From: Lunularia cruciata
Taxonomy: Eukaryota > Streptophyta > Marchantiopsida > Lunulariales > Lunulariaceae
Assembly (NCBI GenBank): GCA_948567375.1
Contig: OX419759.1
Location: 16,460,744 to 16,524,743 of the forward strand
Direction of reading: 5' to 3'
Length of the DNA: 64,000 bases
Part shown: in pieces, positions 49,840-62,373 of the stretch
Layout: each line of letters opens with the position of its first letter
How positions within the stretch are numbered: position 1 is the first letter of the stretch
The notes under the pieces: generated by a model
The model's input: the letters and a program-made list of their open reading frames with translations, nothing else
Database searches by the model: none
Told to the model about the DNA's origin: nothing
Translations under genes and position numbers: made by a program

Positions 49840-50584
49840 TGTCAAGGAAGGTAAGCAGCATAGAACCAAGTAGCAAAAACCAAGAAATATGAACAGAAGT
49901 AGGAAATAGATCTAGACTACAGTCATAGATATTATATTGAGATTTATGATTGAAATTTTAAGTTATAGCTTCTAAAATCAAAGGTATTATCAATTTCCTT
50001 TTAAGAATCCCATTAGAACATAAAGTATAAGAGGCAAAATGCAAGGTAAGATAGCGAAGGCTAAAATAAAGTCCAAATAAACATTGATCCTTAAGCATTA
50101 CATTTCTTGAATCAAATGTCATAAAATAATTTATTTAAGGAAAAAAGTAATTAGATCATTTATTTCCTTATAGATTATATTATTGAGCTTTTTCTCTATA
50201 CTTTTAATCTTATGGGATGCAAGATTCAAATACTACACAACCACTAAACTTTTCAATGGAATATGATATTAGATGGAAACATCACTAAAATTTCATAAAT
50301 AAAATCTATTCAGTTGTTTGATCATCTGCAGATTTACTTGAATCTGACCTTTAGATATAAACATAACTCAAATTTCAGAACTAGATTCTATCAAATTTTC
50401 TGACTACTTGTGGATTTATACTCCAAATTGGTATTATCTGTTTCTAATTAGAATTTTTTCTATAATTTAATAGTCTAAAATTATAAAATAGGAAAATAAA
50501 ATATTTATTGAGCATGCTTCTAATAATTGTTCAACTTAGGAAGACCTTGAATTGTATCGGCCGATTTTAATCTTTTATGTATAA

Positions 50585-51184
50585 GTGGTATTGAAGTATC
50601 TCCTTCTTGAATAAATTATTTATAAATAAAAAATAAAAAATATTTTTTTGTAATTTTTTGACTGATTAAAAGAATTTTATGCTCATATTTTCTTTTAAGA
50701 AAAGAAATTCTTGCCATTTTAAATTCTTGGGTATCATATTCATTCATTTACAATTCATAGAACTAATTTCATTTTATCACAATTTCATTCACTCAATGAC
50801 TAATTTTTGTCTTGCATGAATAAACCTTTGCATATATAAAATGAGTATTCTAAGTACATAACAATCATCTTTGGTGGTATTGAAGTGGTATTGAAGTATC
50901 TCCTTCTTGAATAAATTATTTATAAATAAAAAATAAAAAATAAATTTTTGTAATTTTTTGACTGATTAAAAGAATTTTATGCTCATATTTTCTTTTAAGA
51001 AAAGAAATTCTTGCCATTTTAAATTCTTGGGTATCATATTCATTCATTTACAATTCATAGAACTAATTTCATTTTATCATAATTTCATTCACTCAATGAC
51101 TAATTTTTGTCTTGCATGAATAAACCTTTGCATATATAAAATGAGTATTCTAAGTACATAACAATCATCTTTTTTATTCATCCT
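50585..51184. repeat. 300-bp direct tandem duplication
   Basis: Two units with an offset of exactly 300 bases (50585 and 50885, both starting GTGGTATTGAAGTATC). By eye they differ at only a handful of positions (for example TATTTTTTTG against TAAATTTTTG, and CACAATTTC against CATAATTTC), until the last ~12 bases. Confidence 0.93.
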
Positions 51185-52480
51185 TAATCTTTCATATTTT
51201 ATGACTTAGTATCATCAATACATGATTTGGAATATCATACATGTATATATTGCTACAAAAAGTATATTATTATCAACATCATACACTACAAAAGCCTCAC
51301 TCATGACTTTATGAAAGTCATACATGAACTTTAAAGTACTACAAGAGTATAACAAGAATCAAAATATATACTGTCTAAAATGAGAATTGCAATTACACTC
51401 AGGCAACTCTAGCATAGAATAATCTAAGCTAAAACTTATCAACTCTCTCCAATGTATGTAGGAGCTCAATAAATTCAAGATAGAAGACGCGAGCTTTCTA
51501 AAACTAAAACTATACCAATAGATGAAATTGTAATTACACTTAATCAAGCTAGAATCACTCTAGCATTGGATATTCTAAGTTAAGCTTATTAATTTTCTCC
51601 ACAATTTGTAAAACTCAAGAAGCTCAACATATAGAAGAAGTTAGCTTTCTAAAACTACAACTTAAGGTATACCCCTTCTTAGAACTTAACAATAATAACA
51701 AGACAACTACCTTGATAATACAAATGATGGCTCTAATAGTGCTCAAGGAACCCTGATAGTATAGATGGCCAATATTAAGTAGCATATTGTGGCTACTAAG
51801 ATAATCAAAACATCTTGGTATATTAACTTATGCTCTATAGATGACAAAAAGCTTTCAATGTGACTACGACCACTTGAAATAAACATTAAGTGAAAAATTT
51901 ATCATAAATAGTAAATTTTCTATTTTTATCTTTTATAGATTTTGGAATCTAAAATCAATATTATATAGTTCTTTATCCTTGAATTTTCTTGTAGTGTAGA
52001 GCTCCTAAATGTAAAATGTTGTATTTAAGAGAGTAAATAATTAATTTTTGTATATTCTAGAACCTCTGTCATTTTTTATATGTCTTTGATCATTAGATAT
52101 GAAATATAAAGAGATTTCTAATATAATGACTTCAATGCACTAAATAAGAAAAGCTAACAAAACTCAAAAAACTTATTTAACATCATTTAAAATTTGGAGT
52201 TTAAAATAATATACTTTTAAACTTATGAATATTACTCTCTTCAACTTGCTTAAATGCCTTGAGTGAAATCTAAAATTTTGAAGATTCAAATGATCTTCAG
52301 AATTCACAAACCATAGTCCTAAATATAACAAATACCTTGAAACCACCTCCAACTTTGGGATCTATAATTGAACCTTCAGAATCCATACACCATACATAGT
52401 CTCAAACATAACATAAGTTAACTTTATACTAACATTTTTTTCTAAATATTTATCCTAACTCTTCCTGTACTAGAAAACTA

Positions 52481-52720
52481 TTGGGTTGAGACAAATCATT
52501 TTGGTGGACCATTACTTATGGAATTGGGCAACATTTGGTTTTGAGATAGAGGAGCAAGACCTCTCCAAGGAGAATGGAGACGGGTCAAAGAAAGGAGAGA
52601 AGGAGTCCCACAGGGAACAACAATGATGTTACAATTGTGGCCAAATTAAGCACATAGCCATCAATTGTCATGCTTGTCATCTAGAGGCACTCTGCCTCTA
52701 TACAAACAACCTCTGAATCA
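52481..52720 (+). pseudogene. gag fragment related to element Z
   Basis: The translation shows DRGARPLQGE and a zinc-knuckle region (YNCGQIKHIAINC-like in one frame), matching 54880-55035 of element Z. Stops and a frameshift break it. It lies just upstream of the Z LTR, so it is a separate older copy or an internal end of a neighbouring element. Confidence 0.55.
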
Positions 52721-52739
52721 CATGGAGAGCGTAATACCA

Positions 52740-53066
52740 AGAGCTAGCCATATGATCTAGATGTGAAATTTGGTTTGGTAACATCATTCCAAATTTCACA
52801 TCTGGAATGATGTTATATATAATTGTCAAAATAGATCAGATAGAAGTATCACCAAAAGGGTACTTCTACTGATAGGTTAGAAACCAAAATAGACTTGAAA
52901 ACCTTGGAACCAATAGCTAGACATACGATTTAAAGGTGAGAATTGGTTTGGTAACATCTGGAAGGATGTTACACAAGATGGACTAAATAGATCAGAAAGA
53001 GGTATCACCAAAAGGAGACTTCTACTAATAGAGTAGGAATCAAAATATACCTAAAATCATTGAAGG
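52740..53066 (+). repeat. Imperfect tandem duplication of about 160 bp
   Basis: Both units contain GGTTTGGTAACATC, AATAGATCAGA and a TATCACCAAAAGG stretch followed by CTTCTACT. Each includes a possible purine tract plus LTR start (TGTTATATA at 52809, TGTTACACA at 52969). Confidence 0.7.
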
Positions 53067-53485
53067 CAATTTCGGATGCCTAAATAGATGAATTTGGCCT
53101 TGAAAATGTGCAAATTCCCCCAAACAAAAGAAAGGCTAGCCTTCCCTCCCCCTTGCTTTGCCTCATCAAGAGCTTTCCAACAATAACTCACCCACGTGAT
53201 TCTGAGATTCCTACAAGAAGATTCCCTAAAGATTCCCTCCGGTCAAAACTTGTTTGACCAACTAGATAGGACCAAGACCAACAAGTCACCCATCCAAGTA
53301 AGTAATCCAAAGGTGGAGCTTGGCTGACATGTCACCTATTAGTGTGCCTAATCCTAGGGTGGAGCTTCCTTGGAGGAGATCATCTTTGTCTATATAATAA
53401 AGAGAAGGTGCTCCTTTGGGGCATCAGAGGTTTTAGTGTGAAATTGTGTGTTTCTTCTCATATCTCATATCCTTGGAGCATTACA
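52969..53485 (+). mobile_element. 5' LTR of gypsy element Z
   Basis: It starts TGTTACACAAG and ends at GGAGCATTACA, one base before a primer-binding site. The end is well supported by that site. The start is inferred from the TGTTACA terminus and the duplication around it. Confidence 0.6.
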
Positions 53486-53486
53486 A

Positions 53487-53501
53487 TGGTATCATAGCAG
53501 G
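53487..53501 (+). promoter_or_regulatory. Primer-binding site of element Z (initiator tRNA-Met)
   Basis: TGGTATCATAGCAGG differs by one base from the plant initiator-Met primer site TGGTATCAGAGC over its first 12 bases. It lies just after an LTR end. Confidence 0.8.
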
Positions 53502-55040
53502 TGTTGTCATCCAAGAGAGCGGATCACCCCTCTTGGAAGAACATGGGCTACTAAGATTGAGTAATGTTGAGGAGAGACATCCTGGTAAATTAGGGGTGCT
53601 AGAGGGAGGATGGAATGGAGGCTCCGAGAGGACAATATTTAGCACCTTGCTTTCAGTTCTTGAATCTATTCCACATCAAGATTATGTACATTCATCGTGA
53701 GCAAGTGAGAGTGTATCTGGTTTTTCACTTTGGAGTAGAGTTCATGGATATAGTGATGAATTTGCCAAACCCAATGATCATGCCAATAATAATTTATGAT
53801 AGAGAGTGGGATTTGATAATCTACATTTTGTTGTGATGGATTTGAATGTCCCAAATCCTCTCCTTTTTAACACTCAAGTAGAAATTTGTTATGTAGTGAG
53901 ACCAAAAGTGATGTTTAGAGATTCTATGGTCAGGAATTGTGGTGAGGAATATTATCAACAAGTGGTAGCTTTGGAGGTCCCAATGGTAGTTCTGATAGTT
54001 TGTGCGCACTCTAGAGTGATCATATTAATTCTTTATTGAAGTAGACAATAGCAATTGAGTGTGCAAGGAACCATGGATCCATAGTTGCAAGAGTTGGTGC
54101 AAGGGATGGAGTGGATGTTGAACAAATTTTGAGAGATTAAGATGACCATGGAGGCATTACAAGGTAAAGAGCTGACCCTTAGGAATGATCAAGAAATGCA
54201 AGAAGAAGAGCCATCTCAAAACCCAATACCTACAATCAAAGTACTTGGAGAGGCACTTGTGCCTACAAATCCAGTCAACAATGAAGCCACATTGCTACTC
54301 TTGATGAAGAAGACATGCAACATAAAGCCTTACAAGAGGTAGTGTATGATGGAAGTAGTGGAGAACTGGATCTCATGAATGAATTAATATTTTTGATTGT
54401 TCTCAACAGAGATCATCAAGCATGTTGCACACGTGTTTGCATGTGGGTACTTGATCAATAAAGCCCTCACATGGTATGATGCTTGGGAACAATCCATGTT
54501 GGCAGAGAGAAGAGAGATCACGTGAACATCAATGCAAGAAGGATTGTTGAAGAATTTCTAGTCAGTGGACTCCGTGCAAATGGCCCGGATCTGACTATGG
54601 GGATTGAAACATAAGAACACGTACAAGAGTATGTGGAGGTATTTTTGGATCTACAAGTCGCAATAACCAACATGAGTCTAGCAAAGGCTCTTGACAATTT
54701 CAAACAAGGGTTGAAGGAGCGGATTTGCCAAGAAGTCATGGTTCAAAATCCTTGCACGGTATTTGAAGCCATTACTTGTGCATAGAGAATAGTAGGGGCA
54801 TTGGGTGGAGGTGAAGGAGTAGTTCCACCTCAACATTATTGGCTAGAAATGCCACACATGAGTGAACCAATACCAATGGAACTAGGCTACCTTTGGTTTA
54901 GAGATCGAGGAGCACGACCACTTCAAGGAGAGCAGAGATAGGTAGAAGAATGGAGGGATGGAGCCCCCCAAGGAGAAGGAACTCAAGGAGAACAACGCCA
55001 TTGTTACAATTGTAGCCGTATTGTGCACATATCTACCAAC
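53502..55040 (+). pseudogene. gag remains of element Z
   Basis: The readable part is 54540-55035. A capsid region (SLAKALDNFKQGLKERICQEV) is typical of chromovirus-like gypsy gag. It is followed by a Gly/Arg stretch and a zinc knuckle, CYNCSRIVHISTNY, with the last Cys lost. It stops abruptly at about 55040, where W-family LTR sequence begins. No pol follows, so Z is truncated at this junction. Confidence 0.65.
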
Positions 55041-55723
55041 TATTTAAAGGAGGCATTTTTATTGTTATGTTGTTTAGTATTCATAATTTGTGAAGATAGA
55101 TAAAGCAAAGTGCTGATTTCAGTGCTCGTTGCTTGAGCTTGATTGAAAGTATCAATTTTGTGTTTGTGTTTGTGAGTGTGTGAAGAATTTTGAATGCTTG
55201 CTTGGATGTGTGCTTGTTGGATGTTGGATTCCACAGCCTTGATCTTCATTTTGTGTGTTTGATCTTGAGTAAAGGGCAATTGGAGCAATGGCTTGACAGA
55301 TCTGAGAGGAATTGTAGTGTTGGTAGTATTTTGCAATCGTGAGTGCAATGCAATGTTGTGTGAAGCGATTTCAATTGCGGAAGTTGTGCCTTCATTGGAG
55401 AAGTGGAACACAATTGTGAGGCGAAATTGTTTTGCAATGAAGTGCCATCTTTGGGAGAATCTAAATAATCATAATCAAGATTATTTGGAAAGATTTGATG
55501 AAATTGTGATCATGGGTGACAAATTGTTCTGACAAGACTACGAGTCAGTGCTTGTTACTCTCTTTTGGGTATGGTTTCTACCTGAGAGATTAAAGATAAA
55601 ACCAAGAAGAATTGAGATTGTTATTGTTTGACGTTATATTTGACCCATTCTGAATTGTATCTTTGAGGGAACAAACTTTACTTACCTGATTACCGCAAAA
55701 GTGTTATTTTTTGGGTTGTCACA
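55041..55723 (+). mobile_element. 3' part of the 5' LTR of element W
   Basis: It aligns with 4780-5463, 5800-6485 and 22375-23061 and ends GGGTTGTCACA at 55723. About 1.2 kb of the expected LTR is missing on the left, where Z gag abuts it. Confidence 0.85.
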
Positions 55724-55750
55724 TGATTTTTCGCGCCGCTATTGAGGATA
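55724..55750 (+). promoter_or_regulatory. Possible primer-binding site of element W
   Basis: TGATTTTTCGCGCCGCTATT follows the LTR. It resembles a decayed TTTTTGGCGCCGTTGCC-type site used by Tat-like plant elements. The tRNA is uncertain. Confidence 0.45.
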
Positions 55751-55762
55751 AAAATCTCAGAA

Positions 55763-58540
55763 ATGGAAGAATACAAAGCCAATTTTGAAACTGTTTGTCA
55801 AAGCAATATGAATGTCTGCATTGAGAGAACAATGGGAAGAGAGAGTTCAAAGATGAATGCTGCATTGTAAAGAAGAAGAACGCTTGAAGATCCAACCCAC
55901 TTTAGACAAAACCAAACGGGAAGTGTTGGACTTTCAACTTCTTCAAAAAGTGCAAGAAGCCTTGCGAGAACTCAATCCAAAGAAACATGAAGGCGGTTGG
56001 CAAGGAAATTTCTTGTCTCCCCTTGCCAAGAAGAAAGAAAGACTTAAGCGGGCAGACATATTCATTACAACCTAGTATAACGACTTCCCCTAAAGATGTA
56101 AAGGATGTCAAATTTATCAAGAAATTTGTTTGGGAAAAGACAACACAAACACTAACGGAAGAAGAGTGTCAACACCTTATATGCACAATTCCTTGGTTGT
56201 CTCAAAGGGATTTTGAAGAACACTTTGAAGGAGTTGAGCCCTTTTCTTCTACTTGGGTTGAAGTAGACACGATCAGAGAGGAAGTAATTGTCAAAGAAGG
56301 CTCAATGTTGAACTTGACTAATTGAAATCCTTGGGCTGTTAATATGGCATCCATACCAGCCAGTTCCTTGGCTCCCTCAAGTTCAACTTTACCACAACTG
56401 ATTCCACCGGGCCGAATAACGACTTTGTTACCTATCACCCAACATGCATATCAAAAGTATAAGGAGACAAAACAAGACAAAGACCCCAATGAATTCATCA
56501 AAGAATTTGAAGTCATTTCCTTTGCTAATAAGGAGCACAACTCTATGGATTGCATGCGAATTTTCCCAAGTCTACTCCCAAAGAAGGCTTGGAGTTGGGA
56601 TACTCATGTAACCCAAAAGGGGTTTGTATTGGTAGATTGGGCAGACTTGAGAAACAATTTCTTGGAACATTTCCAAGAAGTTGTCACGCCATTTGTAGTT
56701 CCGCATCTAGATGCTCGGACACTGGAGTTCCAGTGATGGTAGTTAGAGTTATTCTAGCTGTTTCTCAGGGACTACTTTCCGATGGTTAGATTTTGTGTTC
56801 GGGGTACTGACTTCACGGTGGGGCCCACCGTCACTTTGCACCGTCGAGTGTGCCATCAGCGGGACCGTTAGGGTTTCAGGGCTAGCTCGAGTCCAGGGGG
56901 TATAGTTTCGAAGTGAGCTCCAGAGAGCTCACTTCTCTGATGTTGAGCCTTCGAGTTCCTGGCTATGGTGGACAGAGGCCGGCGAGCGTCACCTGGATTC
57001 TCTATGCTTGAGTGGGTGTGGCTTGACTGTAATCAGTGCCCAGTTGTTGGCAGTTTATAGAGTGACAGATCAAGTACTGATCTGAGTTGAGTTGAGTTGA
57101 GAATGTTAAGCAATCTGATTATTGTGGCACTTTAGAGTCTATGTATGACTTATGTGTGAGTTGTGCTTTTATAGTGTATGATGTTGACAGCGATGTATGT
57201 TGTGTAGCGATGTATATACGCACGACAAAGTTGATTATGAAACAAGTGTCTTCACGTTGCTCAACAATTTGGACAAGGGCAAGAAGGAGAAGTTGAGAGA
57301 CCTCTGAGCGGTTCATGGCGCTCTTGAACCAAGTCGCAAAGCAATTAGGTGTGGTTGGTTAATCTGATGCCCAAGCCATCACCTTGTTCTTAGGAGGACT
57401 TTCACCAAAGATTTGGATCTTTGTCAAGGAGAGGAATGTAACTTCCTTGGATAAGGTACTCAAACACGTCGCCCGCTATGAGGCGGCTCACTCTCACTCT
57501 ATAGGTGATTGAAGAAATCAAGAGAAGAAAGGCAAGAAGCCCATAAGAAGAGATTTTGATGGTACTTCCCCTTCGTTGGAGGAATCCTCCACATCTTCAA
57601 GTTCTTCTTCCAAATCCAAAGAAGAATACAAAGATGTGGAGGCAAGAAACCATTGAAACCCTGAGCAAAGAGTGTACATAAGGTGGACAACAAGTTGGAT
57701 GCTCTTATCAAAGAGTTTTTGGATTTTAAGATCCAGATGATTGGGGCAAAGGACCAAATAAAGTCTCCATCATTTGGCAGATCTAATGTATGGTGCACCG
57801 CATGTGGCAAGTCAGACCATACATACACATAATGCAATACTTGTAATGCATTTCTGGTGCAACAAATTGATTGGGTTTTGGGATGGAACCAAGAAAAAGA
57901 AGAGGACACGGTGTACCAAACCCAAGAGGTACCGCCTCAGGCAAGCACATTGTACCAAAGTCCAAGGTATGGACCAAGGGAGTATAACCCCAATGCTCCC
58001 CCACAAAGACTACTCATGAGTAACCAAAACTGACCTCAAAATGTTGCACCCGGAGCATGTTACAATTGTGGCTTGATGGGACATTGGTCTCCAAACTGTC
58101 CGGAGCCAAGATGGCAAATTGGGTATGTTTCCTTGTGTGAGAATTATAAAGGATTGAGTCATATGAGCAACCAATGCCCTCATCCACCCAACCCAAAGTT
58201 GCTTGTAAAATATGTACAAACCTCAGCAGAGCGTGCTGCGCTCTAGGCAAAGGGGGATACTACTATAAATTGTATAACACTTGAGGAGGTAATGCCTCAA
58301 GAAGAGTGTCTGGCCTCTGAAGGTGAATGGCTGGACCTCAAAATTTTGAAGGTTGGGATGCACACCAGTAAGAAGAAGTGTGGTCTCGAGGAACTGAGTA
58401 TGACCTCTTTGTCCTGCAAAAGGCAAAGAGATTGCTCCCAAAGTCAATCCTTTTTGCCAAGGAGGAAAAGATTCTTGCAAAAGATTAAGCTAAAGCCTTG
58501 CAGAAAGAACTCAAGGAAGCGGTACTCAAGACTTGGGAGA
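55763..58540 (+). pseudogene. gag of element W
   Basis: It starts at the ATG of MEEYKANFETVCQS. The capsid-like block at 56430-56690 (TQHAYQKYKETKQDKDPNEF) is cut by a Y-family solo LTR (56682-57227) and continues after it. The nucleocapsid end has three Cys/His blocks: CTACGKSDHTYT near 57795, the canonical [14 protein letters not shown] near 58055, and a [14 protein letters not shown] block near 58140. Multiple stops are present. Confidence 0.8.
56682..57227 (+). mobile_element. Solo LTR of the Y family, inside W gag
   Basis: 546 bp, from TGTCACGCC to GCACGACA, flanked by a perfect 4-bp duplication AAGT (56678-56681 and 57228-57231). The empty site is visible in W2 at about 23990. It matches the Y LTRs and is the best-preserved copy, so it defines the true ends of that family. 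Confidence 0.93.
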
Positions 58541-58599
58541 TGAGTTTGGAGGAGAAAAAGACAAGGCCTCTAGATTTTCCGGCGGACATCAGATCCAAA

Positions 58600-59640
58600 G
58601 TAAAGAATGTGATTCAAGGCAAGATAGGTCAACTTGAGGAACCTCGGGTCTAGACCACCAGTACACCCATCACCATCATGAAGCGCCCCAAAGTCAAATT
58701 TGAACAGGGTGAAACCTTGAACCCAAAGAAGGTGAAATTGGGAGGAGTACCTCAATATGATATTATAGCAAATTTGGCATTCACAAGTGCAAATGTCACA
58801 TTTAAGCAACTGTGGGAAGATAAAAATTTATACAAGAAGCAACTAAATTCTGCCCTCAAGAAATTAAGGGCGATGTCTAACAAGACCTGCCCTCCATTTA
58901 TCGTATTGAACAAGAGGATTTGGGATCTCTTGAAGTTGATGCGGAGATTGCAAGGTGCATGATCATATCAATACCCATTGATTCGGGTTCCAGTGTGAAT
59001 GTCATGACCAGAGATAATGCAAATTGGCGGGGTATCATATGTTTGAGCCAACACTCCAGGTTCTGAAATTTGCTAACCAAACTAGGAGGCGGCCATTGGG
59101 CATGCTATCAAACATTACCACGATCATTGGAGGAGTGCACTTCAAGTTGAATTACATTGTGTTGCGACCAACTACCAAGACTAGTTACCCATTGTTGATC
59201 AGAAGACCCTGGTTGTACAGTGCCCAAGTTGTGGTGGATTGGCAGCAACAAAAGTTGCGGTTTAAGGACATTTTGTCCAAAGATCAGAAGCTGGTGACGG
59301 TGAGTTGGACACAGGTTCTCCACCTTGGGGAAACAACGTCGTTTGAAGATGAAGATGAATCCAAAGATTCATCGTCCAAGTCAACTACTTGGAATGCTAC
59401 GGGATAGAGGTTGAAGACAAAGACCCATATGACATCACCTTGGGTAGACATGACTTGGAAGAAGGGGGTTTGACTGAAATTCAACGTGGATTAAGCCGAG
59501 TAAGCTATTTTAAAGGAGTCATCAACCCCGATGATTGTCAAGATGTTGTCTTGAACAAAGGAAAAATTTTGAAACTTTCTAAGACAATCACTTTGGAGGA
59601 TTTGGTAGGATACACTACCCTGTTTATCAAATTCTAGGAT
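58600..59640 (+). pseudogene. Protease region of element W
   Basis: An aspartic protease motif, IPIDSGSSVNVM, has its DSG codons at 58980-58988. Downstream blocks (FKLNYIVLRPTTKTSYPLLI) fit the retropepsin-like fold. Frameshifts separate it from gag and RT. Confidence 0.75.
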
Positions 59641-61050
59641 GTATTTGCCTGGTCTATTGATAAAATGCCAGGTATTCCACAAGAATTTGGAGAACATCGG
59701 ATTGATTTGGTTGAAAGTGCAGTTCAGGTTTGGCAAAGACAAAACCGCCTGAACCCAAAGTACTCACTCTTGGTCAAAGACAAAATCAATAAGTACTTAG
59801 AGGCTGGAATTATTTTTCCTGTCTTGAGCAATGAGTGGGTTTCCCCCATAGTCATTATACCGAAGAAGAAAACTGAGAAGATTCAAGTGTGCCAAGACTT
59901 TTGCAAGTTGAACATAGTCACAAGGAAGGATCATCATCCCTTGCCTTTTACTGATACAACTTTGGACCGAGTAGTTGGTCATCCTTCTTACAGTTTTCTT
60001 GATGGATTTTCATGGTATAATCAAATATCCATCCGAGAAGAGGACAAGGATTAAACTACATTCATTACCGATTTGGGCACTTTTGCTTACAATCAAATGC
60101 CTTTGGGTTGTGTAATGCTCCCGCTACTTTCTAGTAGATGATGAATGCAATCTTGAAGGATTTTTTGTGCAAATTTGTGGAGGTCTTCATTGATGATTTT
60201 TGTGTGTTTGGGCAAAGAAAAGTACATTTAGATTACCTTTGCCAAACTTTTGAAAGGTGTCATTTTGCCGGTTTGTCATTACACCCGGAGAAATGCTTCT
60301 TCGCAATGAAGGAGGGAATTCTTATAGGGCATTGGGTGTCAAAACAAGGTATTGAAGTTGAGGTTGAGAAGGTAAAAGTTATCTTAGCTTTGGAATCCTT
60401 GAAAAACATCCAGGAGCTGAGAGCTTTCTTAGGACATGTTGGATACTACAAACGCTTTGTTTCAAACTATGCACTACTTGCGGCACCCCTTACAAAGCTT
60501 CTTAAGAAGTCCAAAGTATACTTGCTAGAAGCAGAACAAGAGGAAGCTTTCCTAGTATTGAAGAAGAAACTTGTTGAAGCACTACTTATGAGGGCCCCAA
60601 ATTGGGATGCCCCTTTTCATGTGTATGTGGACACTTCATCCATGGCAATTGGAGTCATCTTAAGTTAGAAGGACGAGAAGAAGAAGGAATATCCAATTTA
60701 TTATGCCAATCAACAATTATCAGTTTCAAAAAAGAACTATTTGATGACTAAAAGAGAAGCTTCCGGAATGGTTATGCCTGCAAGAAGTTTTGCTGCTACC
60801 TGTTGGGATACAAGTTTGTCTTCTATGTTGACCATTATGCGTTGCAATATTTGGTCAAGAAGGCAGATTTTTCCAAGCAAATTGCAAGATGGATCTTGTT
60901 GTTACAAGAATTCACAAACACTATACAAGTACAGAAGGGAGCTTTGCATTTGAATGTGGACTTCTTGTCCAGGTTAGAAACTCAAGACCAAGACTTGGAA
61001 GTCGATGATCAGTTTCTTGATGAAGAGCTGTATCATTTAATAGTTGTGTG
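59641..61050 (+). pseudogene. Reverse transcriptase and RNase H of element W
   Basis: RT blocks: YLEAGIIFPVLSNEWVSPIV, VCQDFCKLN, the catalytic VFIDDFCVFG at about 60184-60213, GHWVSKQGIEV, and AFLGHVGYYKRF. The RNase H part starts with FHVYVDTSSMAIG near 60617 and continues to NVDFLSRLE near 60960. There are only about four breaks, so this is the best-preserved pol here after Y. Confidence 0.88.
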
Positions 61051-61079
61051 AAGGTATGCGGCTGAATATCACTATCTGC

Positions 61080-62230
61080 ATACCTGTCATTGTCCGGAGG
61101 GGTTGGACCCCAAGCAGAGGGCAGTCTTCCTTAGGAAGATTGGACCATACCAATTAAAACACAACATTTCATTTAAGATGGGCAAAGACAAAGTACTTTG
61201 GAGATGTTTGGAGGCATACAAAGTTGGAGGAGTCATTGAGTCCTTACACTTTGAAGCATCGAGAGGACACTATACCCTAAAGAATACTATGAGGAAAATC
61301 CTTTCAATAGGGTATTGGTGGCCTACAATGTATAAAGATACGCATGCCCATATTTCAAGTTATGATGCCTATCAAAGAACATGAAAACCAATGGCTACTT
61401 CCCAATGGCCTTTGAGACCAATTTTGCCATTGGCTCCATTTGAGAAATAGGGTATTCATTTTGTGGGTCCAATTCAACCATTGACTTGAGTCACGAGGAA
61501 GAGATACATCTTGGTTGCATTGATTATGCTACCAAGATAGTAGAAGCGGAAGCAACATGGAGAGATGATGCATAAACAATCATAGAATTTTTCTTTTGAA
61601 ACATCATTTCTCATTACGGGTGTCCTCTAGAATTGGTCAATGATCAGGGAACTCATTTTTTGAACTCCATGATGGAAGCATTAACCAAGTACTTCCAGAT
61701 TAAACATTGGAAGATCACTTCCTATAACCCAAAAGTGAATGGACTAATAGAGAAGGCAAACGGATTGTTGTGTAAAATTTTGAATAAGGTGACGGTCAAT
61801 TATGCCTATGATTGGGACATGAAATTACTTGCAGCTTTGTGGGCATACAAAATGATTGAAAAGATTACAAGCAAACAAACTCCCTACTTCCTGACATACG
61901 GATTGCATCCCATACTCCTAGTTGAATTTGAAGTACCGTCATATCGGATTATCTATGAGGAACGATTGTTAGAAGAAGAAAGCCAAGATCTTCCAATCCA
62001 TGATGCAACTGATGTGGTTAGAAGAGAAAAAGGACAATGCAATGCAAACCATGAAGGAAGTGCAAGAATAGAGGAAGATCAGGCTTGATAAGCCAATCAA
62101 GCTTGTGACTATTTAGGAAGGTGATTTGGTGCTGTTATATGACAATTGCCAAATATTTTTTCCAGGCAAACTACATTTGTGGTGGATAGTGCCATATCAT
62201 ATTGTGCACATATATGCCAATGGCTCTATT
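61080..62230 (+). pseudogene. Integrase of element W
   Basis: An N-terminal zinc-binding-like block at 61240-61380 (SRGHYTLKNTMRKIL, then SSYDAYQRT with Cys lost). The catalytic core has FVGPIQP near 61460, VNDQGTHFLNS at 61635-61667, and the Glu-bearing YNPKVNGLIEKANG near 61720-61765. LWAYKMIEKITSKQTPYFLT follows and is characteristic of the Tat-like branch. Confidence 0.85.
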
Positions 62231-62360
62231 CAACTTGCAGACTTGGAAGGCAATCCTTTTGCCACTTGAGTAAATGGGTGGAGAGTTAGAAAATATTGGA
62301 CCACGGACCCAACTTTGTATAAAGAACTGGTTGTTGGTGTTCATAGGGATGCTCACATTT

Positions 62361-62373
62361 GAGGAAGGGGGTA
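62361..62373 (+). promoter_or_regulatory. Polypurine tract of element W
   Basis: GAGGAAGGGGGTA lies immediately before the LTR terminus TGTGGTACCC, the usual plus-strand priming position. Confidence 0.85.

Larger units (their letters stand above)
47401..52480. other. Long AT-rich stretch without a supported gene
   Basis: From about 48300 the sequence is strongly AT-rich, with almost no ORF above 60 codons. The 75-codon ORF at 47544-47771 has no recognisable motif. It contains a TA microsatellite (49814-49839) and a recent 300-bp duplication (50585-51184). No LTR pair is evident. Confidence 0.6.

Noticed and set aside
55041-62373. Element W as an integrated plant pararetrovirus
   Set aside because: It has LTRs, a polypurine tract and a clear integrase core. 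No movement-protein or caulimovirus coat motif is visible.
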